NCBI GenBank assembly: GCA_009746045.1
Contig: RPFO01000240.1
Coordinates: forward strand, 646,001-710,000
Length of the DNA: 64,000 nucleotides
Origin: Mesostigma viride
Taxonomy: Eukaryota; Streptophyta; Mesostigmatophyceae; Mesostigmatales; Mesostigmataceae
Direction: 5' to 3'
In this document: piece by piece, positions 48,853-58,675 of the stretch
Layout: each line of letters opens with the position of its first letter
Numbering within the stretch: the first letter of the stretch is position 1
Notes under the pieces: model-generated
Told to the model about the DNA's origin: nothing
What the model saw: the letters and a program-made list of their open reading frames with translations, nothing else
Databases searched by the model: none
Position numbers and translations under genes: made by a program

Positions 48853-49152
48853 CGAGTCCCCTTGAAGCATCTTTCGGTCACGCCTGTCATCTTCCTGCCC
48901 TGTTAAGGCATCTAGATTGTCCCCATCCGCTGGGAACCTAGGGTTCTGATCTCTGGATCGTGGGAAGCCTTCCGCAGGTCTCTCCATGACCTCACCTGTA
49001 CCTGTCCCTACTTGGACGTGCTGTGGTACCTCTATCCCCTCTGTACCGTGCTCGTGGTTGTCTTCCTGTTCTACCTCTCTGTTCTCTGAGTGTCTTTCTC
49101 TAGTCTCGTCTTCTGTCTCTCTTGTATTCCTTGTTTGGTACCGTGTTGGCAT
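48328..49152 (-). pseudogene. Gypsy-B gag N-terminus with polyglutamine tract
   Basis: Minus-strand frame of 274 residues starting MPTRYQTRNTRETEDETRER. It is highly charged and disordered, then has an uninterrupted run of about 44 Gln (48721-48852), a broken Q/P/R-rich stretch, and WLPHGPEQHGDENEDAL. I assign it to gag by position between leader and gag core. It is broken from the core by a frameshift near 48320. Confidence 0.65.
48721..48852 (-). repeat. CAG/CAA repeat encoding polyQ
   Basis: Mostly pure CAG (CTG on the plus strand) with a few CAA interruptions, about 44 codons. The pure runs should be length-unstable. Confidence 0.95.
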
Positions 49153-49284
49153 GGTGCTCGTACCGGTACCTTACACTGCAGGCAACACCTCCCCAGGAAG
49201 AAAGAGAGAGAGGGAGAGAGAGCAACCACGTGCTATAGATCTATATATATAGAACCTAGTACTACTCCCTGGTAATAGTCTCCT

Positions 49285-49626
49285 CTACTGTCTGCTAGGG
49301 CCAATGGTCAACTGAGAGAAGGTAACTGTAACTGCTGTCCCCTCCTCCTGACTGCTGAGCGTGGGTGGCTTGGAGCATTCACGAGTGGTGTGCATCCCCT
49401 CAGGCAATGGCACGTGTTCCCTAACAAACCTATCTGCATCTGTGATGTTATCAAACCCCTTCCACTTAGCACTAGAGTCTTTGGACATTATCTTATCCTT
49501 GATGTGTTCTTCACATGCCTTCCAACTATAAAATATGGCTGGTCTACCCTCGCCCCCATCATGGGCCACGGCATAGTAAGGAAATCCAGATTGACCACCC
49601 TTATTTATTCTGTTGCGTCTGGGCAT
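49285..49626 (-). CDS. viroplasmin / RNase H1 hybrid-binding-like small ORF (Gypsy-B leader)
   Basis: 113 residues, minus strand, between 5' LTR and gag. GFPYYAVAHDGG, IFYSWKACEEHIKD, AKWKGFDNITDADRFV match the pattern of the small domain at the N-terminus of RNase H1 and in caulimovirus viroplasmin: YYAV, then Y.SW..C, then K.F....A..F. That domain binds RNA-DNA hybrids or double-stranded RNA. A dedicated copy ahead of gag is unusual for a gypsy element. The frame is open and ends in a Ser/Thr-rich tail. It could be a captured host RNase H1 fragment or come from another nested element, but the leader continues on both sides. Confidence 0.65.
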   Translation of the reverse strand: MPRRNRINKGGQSGFPYYAVAHDGGEGRPAIFYSWKACEEHIKDKIMSKDSSAKWKGFDNITDADRFVREHVPLPEGMHTTRECSKPPTLSSQEEGTAVTVTFSQLTIGPSRQ

Positions 49627-49639
49627 GTTACATCATAGG

Positions 49640-50382
49640 CTGGCAGAGGCTTGCAAGCAGGAGAGAAGGGGGGGATCCCAGGCTACCTCTAGGTGCAGTG
49701 ACCTTTACCAAAACAAACGAGGGAGAAGCACAGAGTCTAACACAGCACACGCCCGAGCTTTCCGCGGCAAGGGCTATACGATAAGCACACGGAGGTAAAC
49801 ACCGTCAACACAGTCGGCAACAGCCAGACGGTATCCACCCCCACGACCCCTTGCAGGTCAAACAACGATGTCCGTCTCCGCGACGCCATAGGCACCAACG
49901 ACATTTACAACCTATAGAGCCGGGTACAACGTATAACATAACCCCCCTACGCGTGCGGTCCCGGAGAGAAAGCGAGCTCGCCAGCTAGCCTTCAGCAGGC
50001 ATAGCTTGTAAAGAAGGAATTCTAACTAGGGGACGTACCATCGTCGATGACGTTAATCCCCCCTGAGCTGGCCGCCACCTGGTGTCGTTGAAGGCAAGCC
50101 CTGGCCGCCACTAGGTGTCGTTGAAAACAGGAGAGATGAGCGCTATCGTTGACAGCACCTCACCACAGGACTATTGCTAGCCCCGCCGAGTATCCCAGAC
50201 TGGCCGCTTGCTGTCTAGGTCGTCGTTGAACCCCTTTACGGGCTGGCCGCCGACCTGTCAGCAATCGTTGAATTCCGGAACCTCTACCTACGCCAAGCTC
50301 CGCCTTGGTATCCTAATTGGCCTCACTAACCCTCTCCGCGAGAGTTAGCTAACCTTTCCAGCACATTTCCTAGGATAACCAG
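49640..50382 (-). other. Gypsy-B 5' leader with tandem repeats
   Basis: Untranslated leader between LTR and the first ORF. It holds four degenerate repeats of a CTGGCCGCC...GTCGTTGAA unit (near 50066, 50102, 50195 and 50246; plus-strand reading). The minus-strand sequence next to the LTR is CTGGTTATCCTAGG, a possible primer-binding site that I cannot match to a tRNA. Confidence 0.6.
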
Positions 50383-50961
50383 TGTTACGTCCCAGCCCAG
50401 ACACTGTCACCTAGCCTGAGCTACGTAGCGAAAGATCCTCCTTGCCGGAAGTAGGAATAATTCAAGGTGGCCTAATGTAGATTGCGCTTCACGACATGAG
50501 TCGTGAGATATCTGGCACCACGGCTTGATGCCAAGCTAATTGTACACACTTATATTGGCTAGCAATACCAATTACAAATGGATAATTGCCCCGGGCTCAA
50601 TGTGTAGGCGTATTCGCACTTATCATTCATCAAACCAAGAGGACGAGACTCTCGTCCTCGGACTAATTTAACCTAGGTCGGTTGCGGCGCAGATACACGC
50701 CAATTCCTCTAGAACACTCCAAGTCAATCATTCCACGTAGGATCCGGGCCGACATCGACCCTCAACTACAGGATCCACGCATAGAACTACACAGAACTGG
50801 CGCGGCGCCACGGCACCGGCCCCTAAAAGGTCAACCTAGGACCAAAATAACTAGTCCAATTCACACAATAGCCAATATCCATAAAACCCATTACAACAGA
50901 CCAAACGGCCTTAGTAATTTATTCCATTATTACGTCCGACCAAAAGGGCCGGGACGTAACA
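50383..50961 (-). repeat. 5' LTR of Gypsy-B
   Basis: 579 bp partner of 30048-30623. Differences seen by eye include a small insertion near the left end (CACTGTCACC against CACACC), several substitutions and a small indel near 50876-50895. Confidence 0.92.
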
Positions 50962-50966
50962 TTCGG

Positions 50967-52577
50967 GGCCTTCATGGCGTCCCAGTCGCCTGCTTCAGTC
51001 GCGCCAGGTGTGGCGTCTGTTGCTGCTGTGCCACCTACCCCTCCTGTTGCCTCGGTGACTACGGCTTCGCCTGCGCCCCAGTGCGAGCCCGCGGTCGCTG
51101 TGGTTTCGTCTGCTGCTGCGACTCCTACGCCTCCTGCTGCCTCCGCGCCTGTGACTGCCGTACCTGCGCCTTCGCGCGAGTCTTCTGCCCCTGCGGTCGC
51201 GCCCGCCGTCGCTGCTTCCGAGCCTCCACAAGCTCCGTCGCAGCCATCGCGGGGCTTCTTTGGCGATACGAGTGGGCTTCCCAGGCTCTGGGAGGGTGGT
51301 CCCCCGCAGCGGGTTCCAGTGCCAGACTGGAGCCTGGATGGTAGCCAGTTTTATGGCAAGGTGCCTGTCCCCACGGGCCCCATTTTCAACATGTGGCCTG
51401 AGGGTGCGCCTCCACCTGAGACCGGGGTGCCAGCTGCGGTGGCGGGTCCTTCGCGGTCTCCTTCGGCAGCGGGTCCGTCGCGGCCTCCTGTGACGCCGGC
51501 GCCCTCTGCGCGCCTGTGCAGGATCCTACCCCTGTTTCGGTTCCGGCCCCTTCAGCTCCGCGCTCGTTGGCTGCGGTTGTTAGGGCCAGCGGCATTGATC
51601 ATCGCTCCCTCCGCGCTGCCGACTCCTTAAGGGAGTTGTCCCAGAGCGATCGGGATCGAGCCCCCTCTGTGGTGCATGCTACGCCGGAGCCGCGAGATTC
51701 GCCAGTTCCTGGGTATGGTATGTCTGCGATCGCCTGCCGACAGTGTGACCTGCCGCGCGTCGCTGCCGAGCTGGCTATTTCGCCCATGTCCTATGGGTTC
51801 TCCCAGGTGTGTCGGGCGCCGCGTGACCGTAGCCTACCCGTTGATACCGATCGGCCTCCGTGTGACATGGTTGTTTTAGCAGATCCTGTGTTCCAGGGTG
51901 AGATCCTGGTTCGGCGAGTCCTGTATCGTTGGGCGCGGCGTCACAACGACTTGGACACCTACGGTGGTTACCAGTGGGCTTACCCTCCGCCTCTGGGCAT
52001 TATGGCCTCAGATGCCCTTACGGTCGAGTATCCTGCGGTGCCTGGTGCTACGTATGGCGCGGTTCTCCTGCAGCCTCTCCTGGAGTGGGATGCCCGCCGT
52101 CCAGCGCCCCTCCCGGGCCAGGGCCTGGACTCCCGTGGCCATCCTCCCCCTCGGGCTAGCGACTATCTGGAGACGTTCGGGTCGCGACAATGCGCTCGTC
52201 GGTGGCGCTCACGTGAGATTCGGCACATCAGGTTGTGGCCGGCTAATGTGGAGCCTCTGCTAGATCTGTTCTTTCCGACGGGTTTGCGTCATCGGATCCG
52301 GTACCATCGCCTACTCCTGCGGGCTCTCTGTTTGATCGCGGTAGAGCCTTTCCTACGCCTCTTTGCCTGTGGCTTCCTGGACTGGGCCCGTGGCCAGGTG
52401 GTCCTTACGCAGCATAGGTATTACTGGGCCTTTCTGGGCCTTTTTCCTGATGGCGTGTGGGCCGATGTTTTCCTCACTGTAGATAGGCATGATAATGCGG
52501 ATGATGTGGCCCACTACCATGCGTATCTGGATGTTCTGCTGGCCTCGCGTGGCACTTACCAGGCTGATGGCAACTAG
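50967..52577 (+). pseudogene. ORF3 spacer and C-terminal domain (A2), after Gypsy-B
   Basis: Second half of the interrupted A2 ORF3. The first frame (50974-51630) is the Pro/Ala/Ser-rich spacer with FNMWPEGAPPPETG. The second (51516-52577) is the C-terminal domain: SLRELSQSDRDRAPSVVHA, PVDTDRPPCDMVVLADPVF, RRPAPLPGQGLDSRG, EIRHIRLWPANVEPLLDLFF, CGFLDWARGQVVLTQHRYYW, FPDGVWADVFL, DNADDVAHYHAYLDVLLASRG. It matches A1 throughout, with a frameshift near 51520. The conserved block keeps its reading while the spacer varies freely, consistent with selection on the C-terminal domain during the element's active life. Confidence 0.82.
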
Positions 52578-52945
52578 ATAGAGGGCCTTAGGCCCGACCT
52601 GAGGGTGTTGTCCCTCCGGTATATAGAGTCGCCCTCATATTCTGGCCAGTTGATTGGTCGTTATTGGTCCTTGGTGCTGACTTTGTTCACTCTATGTGTC
52701 CTGCCTGCAGTGCCGTCCCTCCCGGCAAGGCCTCTGTGCCAGGCAGTTAGGGGATCCTCCCACCAGGCTTGGTGCTGGTTAACCCTACACCACTCGGGGT
52801 GGAACCGAGTTAACTTGTTGGTGCTTTGTATCTTGGATGGCCTGTCGATTGTGTTGGTGTGTGCTGGGTGCATTAGGTTCTTCCTACCCCTTGGTTTCCT
52901 CCCTGTGTGTAGGGAGAGGGCTCCCTACCTTTGTGGGGGGGGAGG
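52578..52945 (+). other. A2 3' UTR and polypurine tract
   Basis: Non-coding and nearly identical to 18309-18674, ending in the G-rich tract before the LTR. Confidence 0.75.
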
Positions 52946-53498
52946 TGTTACGTCGCGTAACAATTCGTTGTAGTTACGGACGTAAATTAGGTCCTTTGCC
53001 TCGGTCGTTCCTAGGTTTACGTGTAGTTTGTACTGGGACACTGTTGTCCTCGTAACAGTACTGTGGTGCATTGGATGCTTTTGGGCGTCGCGCCGCGTAC
53101 TTTATTAGTGGTCCTTATCCTTCGGGTAGAATGTAGTGGACCAGCGTGCATCTGTACATTTGTAGGCGAGGGCCAGGTCGGCCCGAGCATGCTGGACCGT
53201 TGGTGATCATTTATGCACGTTCTACCCCTCGTGTTGGCACTCGGCGTGTGTTAAATGAATTAACACATATTAGCTTGGGTCATGGCAGTGTAGTTGTGTT
53301 TCCTTCCTCTATTCCTGGAGTAAACGGGTTTGTGTAAATGGCTTATGGCGTATTATAGTAGCACATACGTAAATGCATTCAGATCTGGATCGTCTCGTTC
53401 GTCTTTCGCTAGGGGTTTAACTAGAGGCGGCCTTACTAGTTTAGGTAGCGTTAGGCCGGGTAGAGGTAGAGGTGGCGGTAGAGGTTTAGGACGTAACA
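52946..53498 (+). repeat. 3' LTR of gypsy A2
   Basis: 553 bp, TGTTACGTC to GGACGTAACA. Closely related to 18675-19228, with differences concentrated in the last 130 bp or so. Confidence 0.9.
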
Positions 53499-54065
53499 CC
53501 AGCTACACCAATTTGTTCGTCTTTGTGCCTAAAGGAAATTTAAATTTCGTGACATCGTGCGCATGCGGCATTTCACGAGGCTACTGCAATCGCATTACGC
53601 TAAACAAAGTAAGCCAATGTTCCTAATCAGCGCCCGCATATATGCATGCCACGTTTAGTCGCAAGGAGTCGCATAGACTATCTCAGTGTCTCACACTTAG
53701 TTAATCATCGCTCATTTGCTTACTAGTTGCTCCATGAGGGGAGCTGTGTACTACTGATTCTCTATCTTTTATGTATGGCAGTCGACTTAATGCCTTTTGC
53801 CATTCTTCAGGTTTCCACTCGTTCCCGTCGCTTGACAGGCTACTAAAGATGCCTTTGAGTTATGCAACATTTTCGGCCTCGTTTACTCTACACCCGGCAC
53901 ATCTGGGCTATACTCATTATGTGCCGATGTCCACCGTAAGTTATTCAAGTTTTTTGCCTTGCATGGTTGTCAGTTTTGCTGGGCAATTTAGCCCCACCGA
54001 GATCTCTTTTTTCGCTTTGGCAACGCCATGCTATTGTATGGTATGCCTTCGTGCCATGCTAGTGG
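53499..54065. other. unclassified flank of A2
   Basis: About 570 bp with no gene, repeat or element ends that I can recognise. A 100-residue frame at 53771-54073 has no domain and runs into the minisatellite, so I treat it as chance. Confidence 0.5.
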
Positions 54066-54374
54066 GTAGGTAGGTTCACGTGCTTGTTCGTTGTCCAGAG
54101 AGGAATGCGTGTGGGTGGGTGGGTGAACGCGCTTTTTCCTTGTCAAGGGAGGGATGCATGTGGGGTGGGTGAGTGCAAGTGCTTTTTCCTGTCAAAGGAG
54201 GGATGCATGTATGTGGGGTGGGTGAGTGCACGTGCTTGTTCCTTGTCAAGGGAGGGATGCACGTGGGGTGGGTGGTTGCACGTGCTTTTTCCTTGTCAAA
54301 GGAGGGATGCATGTGGGGTGGGTGAGTGCACGCGCTTGTTCCTTGTCGAGGGATGCATGTGGGGTGGGTGGGTG
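54066..54374. repeat. minisatellite, block 1
   Basis: About six degenerate copies of a 50-60 bp unit containing CTTGTTCCTTGTCAAGGGAG and GATGCATGTGGGGTGGGTG. The same unit recurs at 56685-56931, 59860-60151 and 61410-61545, showing that one array was split by later insertions. Confidence 0.88.
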
Positions 54375-55105
54375 TGTTGAAAACTGCATATGAAAATGTG
54401 TGTATTGGAGGAAGATCTTGGACCTTTTGTATTCGGTTTTCGTATTATCAATTGTAAATCACGTAGTGGTACTAAACAAGTGGCCAACAACTTAGGCCTT
54501 CCCAACAAGGGAATCCCAACAAGGGTGACGACTCTTGACCAACAAGGTCTTTCCAACAAGGAACCCAACAAGGGCTAGAGTCGGACCAACAAGGTAAATT
54601 TCTCGTGTACCATGAGTCACTTATGTGGAAGGGACAAAGTCCTTCAGTGGCGGCTACACTGTTTGCTACCGTTGATCCATTACAAATCTTACGGTACGAA
54701 ATTGAGCAAACTTTTCACCACAAGTGACGGTGACCAACATTAGTTGGCACGACGTTATGGCATGCGGGGACTAGGCCACAGCGCCTCCTAGGCAGCGCCA
54801 GAAACGTACAATAGTTCACTATAGAAATTCATGCAACCACTAGCATGTCCATAAATGATATGCGTATATAGTGCCGAGGTACAGGGTTGACTTGTATACT
54901 CACTCAACTGTTTTCAATAAGAAAACTAGCGCCGTAAAGGACACGGCAAGCACTACCTAGCCCTCACAATCTTGGCCAGAAATACGGTGGGCGGAAGCGA
55001 TTATTAAGGACGCATGCCTAATTATTCCCCCGTTTACAGAAAGTTGGCCACAACATTAAATGGGCTAGCAAACGGGCACAACCAGGATTATCTAAAATCC
55101 TGACA
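54375..55105 (-). repeat. 3' LTR of T1
   Basis: TGTTGAAAAC to ATCCTGACA on the plus strand. Followed by CCCCCCTTGCAC, the complement of the polypurine tract. Confidence 0.9.
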
Positions 55106-55957
55106 CCCCCCTTGCACGTTGCTGGGATTGACTCAAACAACTGTGCTCCCCCCTTACTTAGGCAGTAGGGCTTGCCGGGTAGAAACAACCCTGCCACTCC
55201 CCCCTTACACGGTAAGCCAAAACATGACGACTTCAAATCAATGCAGTTGTCGAAAAGCTTGAGGAACTGAAACGTGTGATGGCTTGTTAAAACCGGAAGA
55301 AAGAGACGAATCCGAAGACGTCACAAATGGCTCAAAAGAGGAGCCACGTAAAAGTTGCATGTCGGCAAAGGTCCGTCAGCTGGCGCCACGGAAATGAGTG
55401 TGGTTGGCGTTGTACCAAACCGATGACGACGTATGATAGATTGTTGAAACGAGCATAAAATGCCGCGTTGATGGACGCCTAGCATGGTCCAAACGGATGG
55501 GCTGTTGACGAGAAAGATGAGAAATTCCGGAAATCCGCTGGTCTGACAGGAATGAACGTAGTTGCCGTAGTACTAAACAGCTTGGAGCGCGTTATGGCTT
55601 GGTAGAACCGCCACAGAATGCCCTTTTCAACGACACCTCAACGGGCTTAAACAGATGAGTCGTGAAAAAGATATGCGCACTGACAAGCTGGCCAGGTAGG
55701 TCGGCGCGAACTTGAATAACTTTTGCACCAGGATGCCGATGACAGCGTTCTTGGCGGCGTTGAAACGAGGACGATGTGACGCTTCCAACGCATCTAAGAA
55801 AAAATAATGTCCCAGTCAAAAGATCTGCACGCTCAAAGTTGGGTACCTGGCTGCAGGCTGACCGCTCAAAAAACGGGATCCGGAAAGTGCGGCTTTTGGG
55901 AAAAAACAGTTTACGGCTCAAGAAATGGGTTCATGGGTCACTCCCATAACGATACCA

Positions 55958-56684
55958 TGTTGAAAACTGCATATGAAAATGTGTGTATTGGAGGAAGATC
56001 TTGGACCTTTTGTATTCGGTTTTCGTATTATCAATTGTAAATCACGTAGTGGTACTAAACAAGTGGCCAACAAGGCCTTCCCAACAAGGGAATCCCAACA
56101 AGGGTGACGACTCTTGACCAACAAGGTCTTTCCAACAAGGAACCCAACAAGGGCTAGAGTCGGACCAACAAGGTAAATTTCTCGTGTACCATGAGTCACT
56201 TATGTGGAAGGGACTAAGTCCTTCAGTGGCGGCTACACTGTTTGCTACCGTTGATCCATTACAAATCTTACGGTACGAAAATGAGCAAACTTTTCACCAC
56301 AAGTGACGGTGACCAACATTAGTTGGCACGACGTTATGGCATGCGGGGACTAGGCCACAGCGCCTCCTAGGCAGCGCCAGAAACGTACAATAGTTCACTA
56401 TAGAAATTCATGCAACCACTAGCATGTCCATAAATGATATGCGTATATAGTGCCGAGGTACAGGGTTGACTTGTATACTCACTCAACTGTTTTCAATAAG
56501 AAAACTAGCGCCGTAAAGGACACGGCAAGCACTACCTAGCCCTCACAATCTTGGCCAGAAATACGGTGGGCGGAAGCGATTATTAAGGACGCATGCCTAA
56601 TTATTCCCCCGTTTACAGAAAGTTGGCCACAACATTAAATGGGCTAGCAAACGGGCACAACCAGGATTATCTAAAATCCTGACA
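55958..56684 (-). repeat. 5' LTR of T1
   Basis: Partner of 54375-55105; near-identical by eye. The preceding CGATACCA is the complement of the primer-binding site start TGGTATCG. Confidence 0.9.
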
Positions 56685-56931
56685 GGGTGCACGCGCTTGT
56701 TCCTTGTCAAGGGAGGGGTGCATGCGCAGTAGGTGGGTGCACGTGCTTGTTTCTTGTAAAGGGAGGACTGCACCTGGGCCGGGTGGGTGGCTGCATGCGC
56801 TTGTTCCTTGTCAAGGGAGGGATGCATGTGGGGTGGGTGGGTGCATGCGCTTGTTCCTTGTCGAGGGAGGGATGCATGTGGGGTGGGTGGGTGCACGTGC
56901 TTGTTCCTTATCAAGGGAGGGTGTTAAAGAC
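56685..56931. repeat. minisatellite, block 2
   Basis: About four to five units between elements T1 and T2. It starts with the T1 target duplication GGGTG and ends with the T2 target duplication GAGGG. Confidence 0.88.
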
Positions 56932-57431
56932 ATGTGTGATTATTATGGGGACTTAAATTAATAATTTGTAGGTGGTGAATCATTGCCGACTTAAGCGTCA
57001 GGAGCCAGGAAAATTATTTATTACGTCCATATGGTGTGGCTTTCCATGGCTACCTCAAGGTAGCGTGAACATTGGTAATTATGGTAGGTGAGTGGTGGCG
57101 GCGGCCCTGGTATGCGCATGGGCCGACAATGGGTCGATAACGACAGCTGGTATGTTGGAACATGGTGCATGCGCATGCATGATTCGGTACGGCATGGTAT
57201 GACATGCACATGACACAATACTATAATCTGGTGAAGATAGTGACCAACGGTCCTAGTGCCATTGTACAACTCGGCACATAGTCATAGTGTCCGTTCACAT
57301 AGGACAAATCCCACTTAGGTACTACGATCCGAGCATATCTATTTGTTAATTAGGGCTCGAATACAATTGCCCGTATTATAGATTTCTGCACGGTCAGCAT
57401 AATGGGCATATTCAAGACAGGATTCTTGACA
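56932..57431 (-). repeat. 3' LTR of T2
   Basis: TGTTAAAGAC to TTCTTGACA. Uninterrupted copy; it gives the empty site for the solo LTR found in its partner. Confidence 0.9.
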
Positions 57432-58675
57432 CCCTCCTTGCACATGATGCTGTCTATAAATACAAATGCTAGATCCTGGGCGAGGGTAGTCGGGTACCTA
57501 AGTGGATTCCCTCCTTACACGACACCCTGGTCTTGATATAAAACAGCAAGAAAAATGAGGGCAAGGTTGTGTAGCCCCATAGTGTCACATGGAGTGCGCC
57601 ACACGAGGGTGGAGCCAAACTGGAAACAGGCTCTTAAACTGTAAAGACTGGTTGCTCAGTGTTGAGTCTGGATGCAGACTGTAGCCGGTACTGGTTGATG
57701 CCAGGGTTGCAGCTGGAAACGTTGGGTACTGGTAGCTGCTGGTAAACCGGTGACGTCAGCTGTTGTGTGTGCACACACGATCTATGCTGTGTGTGGGTAC
57801 AGTTCCTTGTGTGGTGCTGGTAGTGCTACTTTGACTTGTTTGCCAACAGGTTTTGGTGCAACTTACTGCAACTACTACAAGGTGAACTGTGACGTGAGGA
57901 TGTAGAGCTGGTTGCTGGACTGCTACTTGCTAGCTAGACAAGTGCGTGCAGCTGGCTGCAACTACTATCTACTCTACGCCTGTCGTGGAGAGTCATGCAT
58001 GTGCTGCTGGGTGCTACTACTTCTCCTTGCTGGCTAGGCAAGTGTGGGTAGCTGCCTGCATGGACTATGCAGTGTACTCTGTTCCTGCTGGTGTTGCCTG
58101 CTGTGCTTGTTGATGCCAGTGTGATGGTGCTGATGGGACTGAATGATAAAACTGCAACTAGTGCTGAAAACAACGTGGGGGTTAGTGAGCACCCTCCTTA
58201 GTGTGGTGTGCAGCTGTGTCGATCAGCAGGCTGGCCTTGAGAGCAGGACCCAGGGAATGTTCCCTTTTTTCTTGGAAACTTGGAGCATGGCAGGTTCTGG
58301 GCTCTTGAAGTGATGACCGTTCAAAAAAGGAATTCCGGTTTAAAAGTATGTTCCCAAAAGAATGTTGATGCCACGCCAAATGGTGCCGGTACAAAAGAAA
58401 GACCGGTTCTCATGAAAAATTCTTGAGGTAAACAGCTCCGCCGATTTCTCGTCGATGCTCACAGCTCGCGCAGGTTACCACACGTTGAAGGAGGTCGATT
58501 GAAAGCCTTGAATTTCACGGTCGCATAATCATGGTCGTATCAAGTACAAGAACTCGACCAAGCTGCTCCGTATATGAAAATATTAACGATGATCAAGGCG
58601 CTCAATAAAATGTGAGCTGCCGCTTAGAGGTTGGTTAATTCCGTTGAAAAATCTTGCCCCGGACCTCCGATGCCA

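Larger units (their letters stand above)
30048..50961 (-). mobile_element. Ty3/gypsy element Gypsy-B with nested insertions
   Basis: Minus-strand element with LTRs 50383-50961 (5') and 30048-30623 (3'), flanked by the target duplication TTCGG (30043-30047 and 50962-50966) inside the A2 ORF3. Minus-strand order: leader repeats, small ORF, gag with polyQ, knuckle, protease, RT, RNase H, integrase, chromodomain-like tail, ORF3, polypurine tract, LTR. It is interrupted by copia-2 (35055-41210) and by M2 with flanking sequence (about 43072-46110). The LTRs differ at several bases and small indels, so it is older than copia-3. Confidence 0.93.
18675..53498 (+). mobile_element. Ty3/gypsy element A2, split by nested insertions
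   Basis: LTR 18675-19228, protease 19229-19742, RT to integrase 25726-29241, ORF3 29318-30042 resuming at 50967-52577, and 3' LTR 52946-53498. Copia-3 (19743-25720) and Gypsy-B (30048-50961) interrupt it. Gag and the primer-binding site are missing between LTR and protease. Remaining pol frames contain frameshifts and nonsense codons, so this copy is inactive. Confidence 0.85.
54375..56684 (-). mobile_element. non-coding LTR element T1 (TRIM-like)
   Basis: 2310 bp inserted in the minisatellite with target duplication GGGTG (54370-54374 and 56685-56689). LTRs 54375-55105 (731 bp) and 55958-56684 (727 bp) differ by a 4-bp indel and a few substitutions. Orientation is set by TGGTATCGTTATGGGAGTG on the minus strand next to the right LTR (tRNA-Met-like primer site) and GCAAGGGGGG next to the left LTR (polypurine tract). 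The internal 852 bp holds no gag or pol, only degenerate repeats of about 100 nt. Movement must rely on another element's proteins. Confidence 0.88.

Noticed and set aside
48639-48941. Plus-strand poly-Ala and poly-Leu ORFs
   Set aside because: They are antisense readings of the CAG repeat in gag.
53771-54073. 100-aa ORF after the A2 LTR
   Set aside because: No domain or supporting context, and it runs into the minisatellite.
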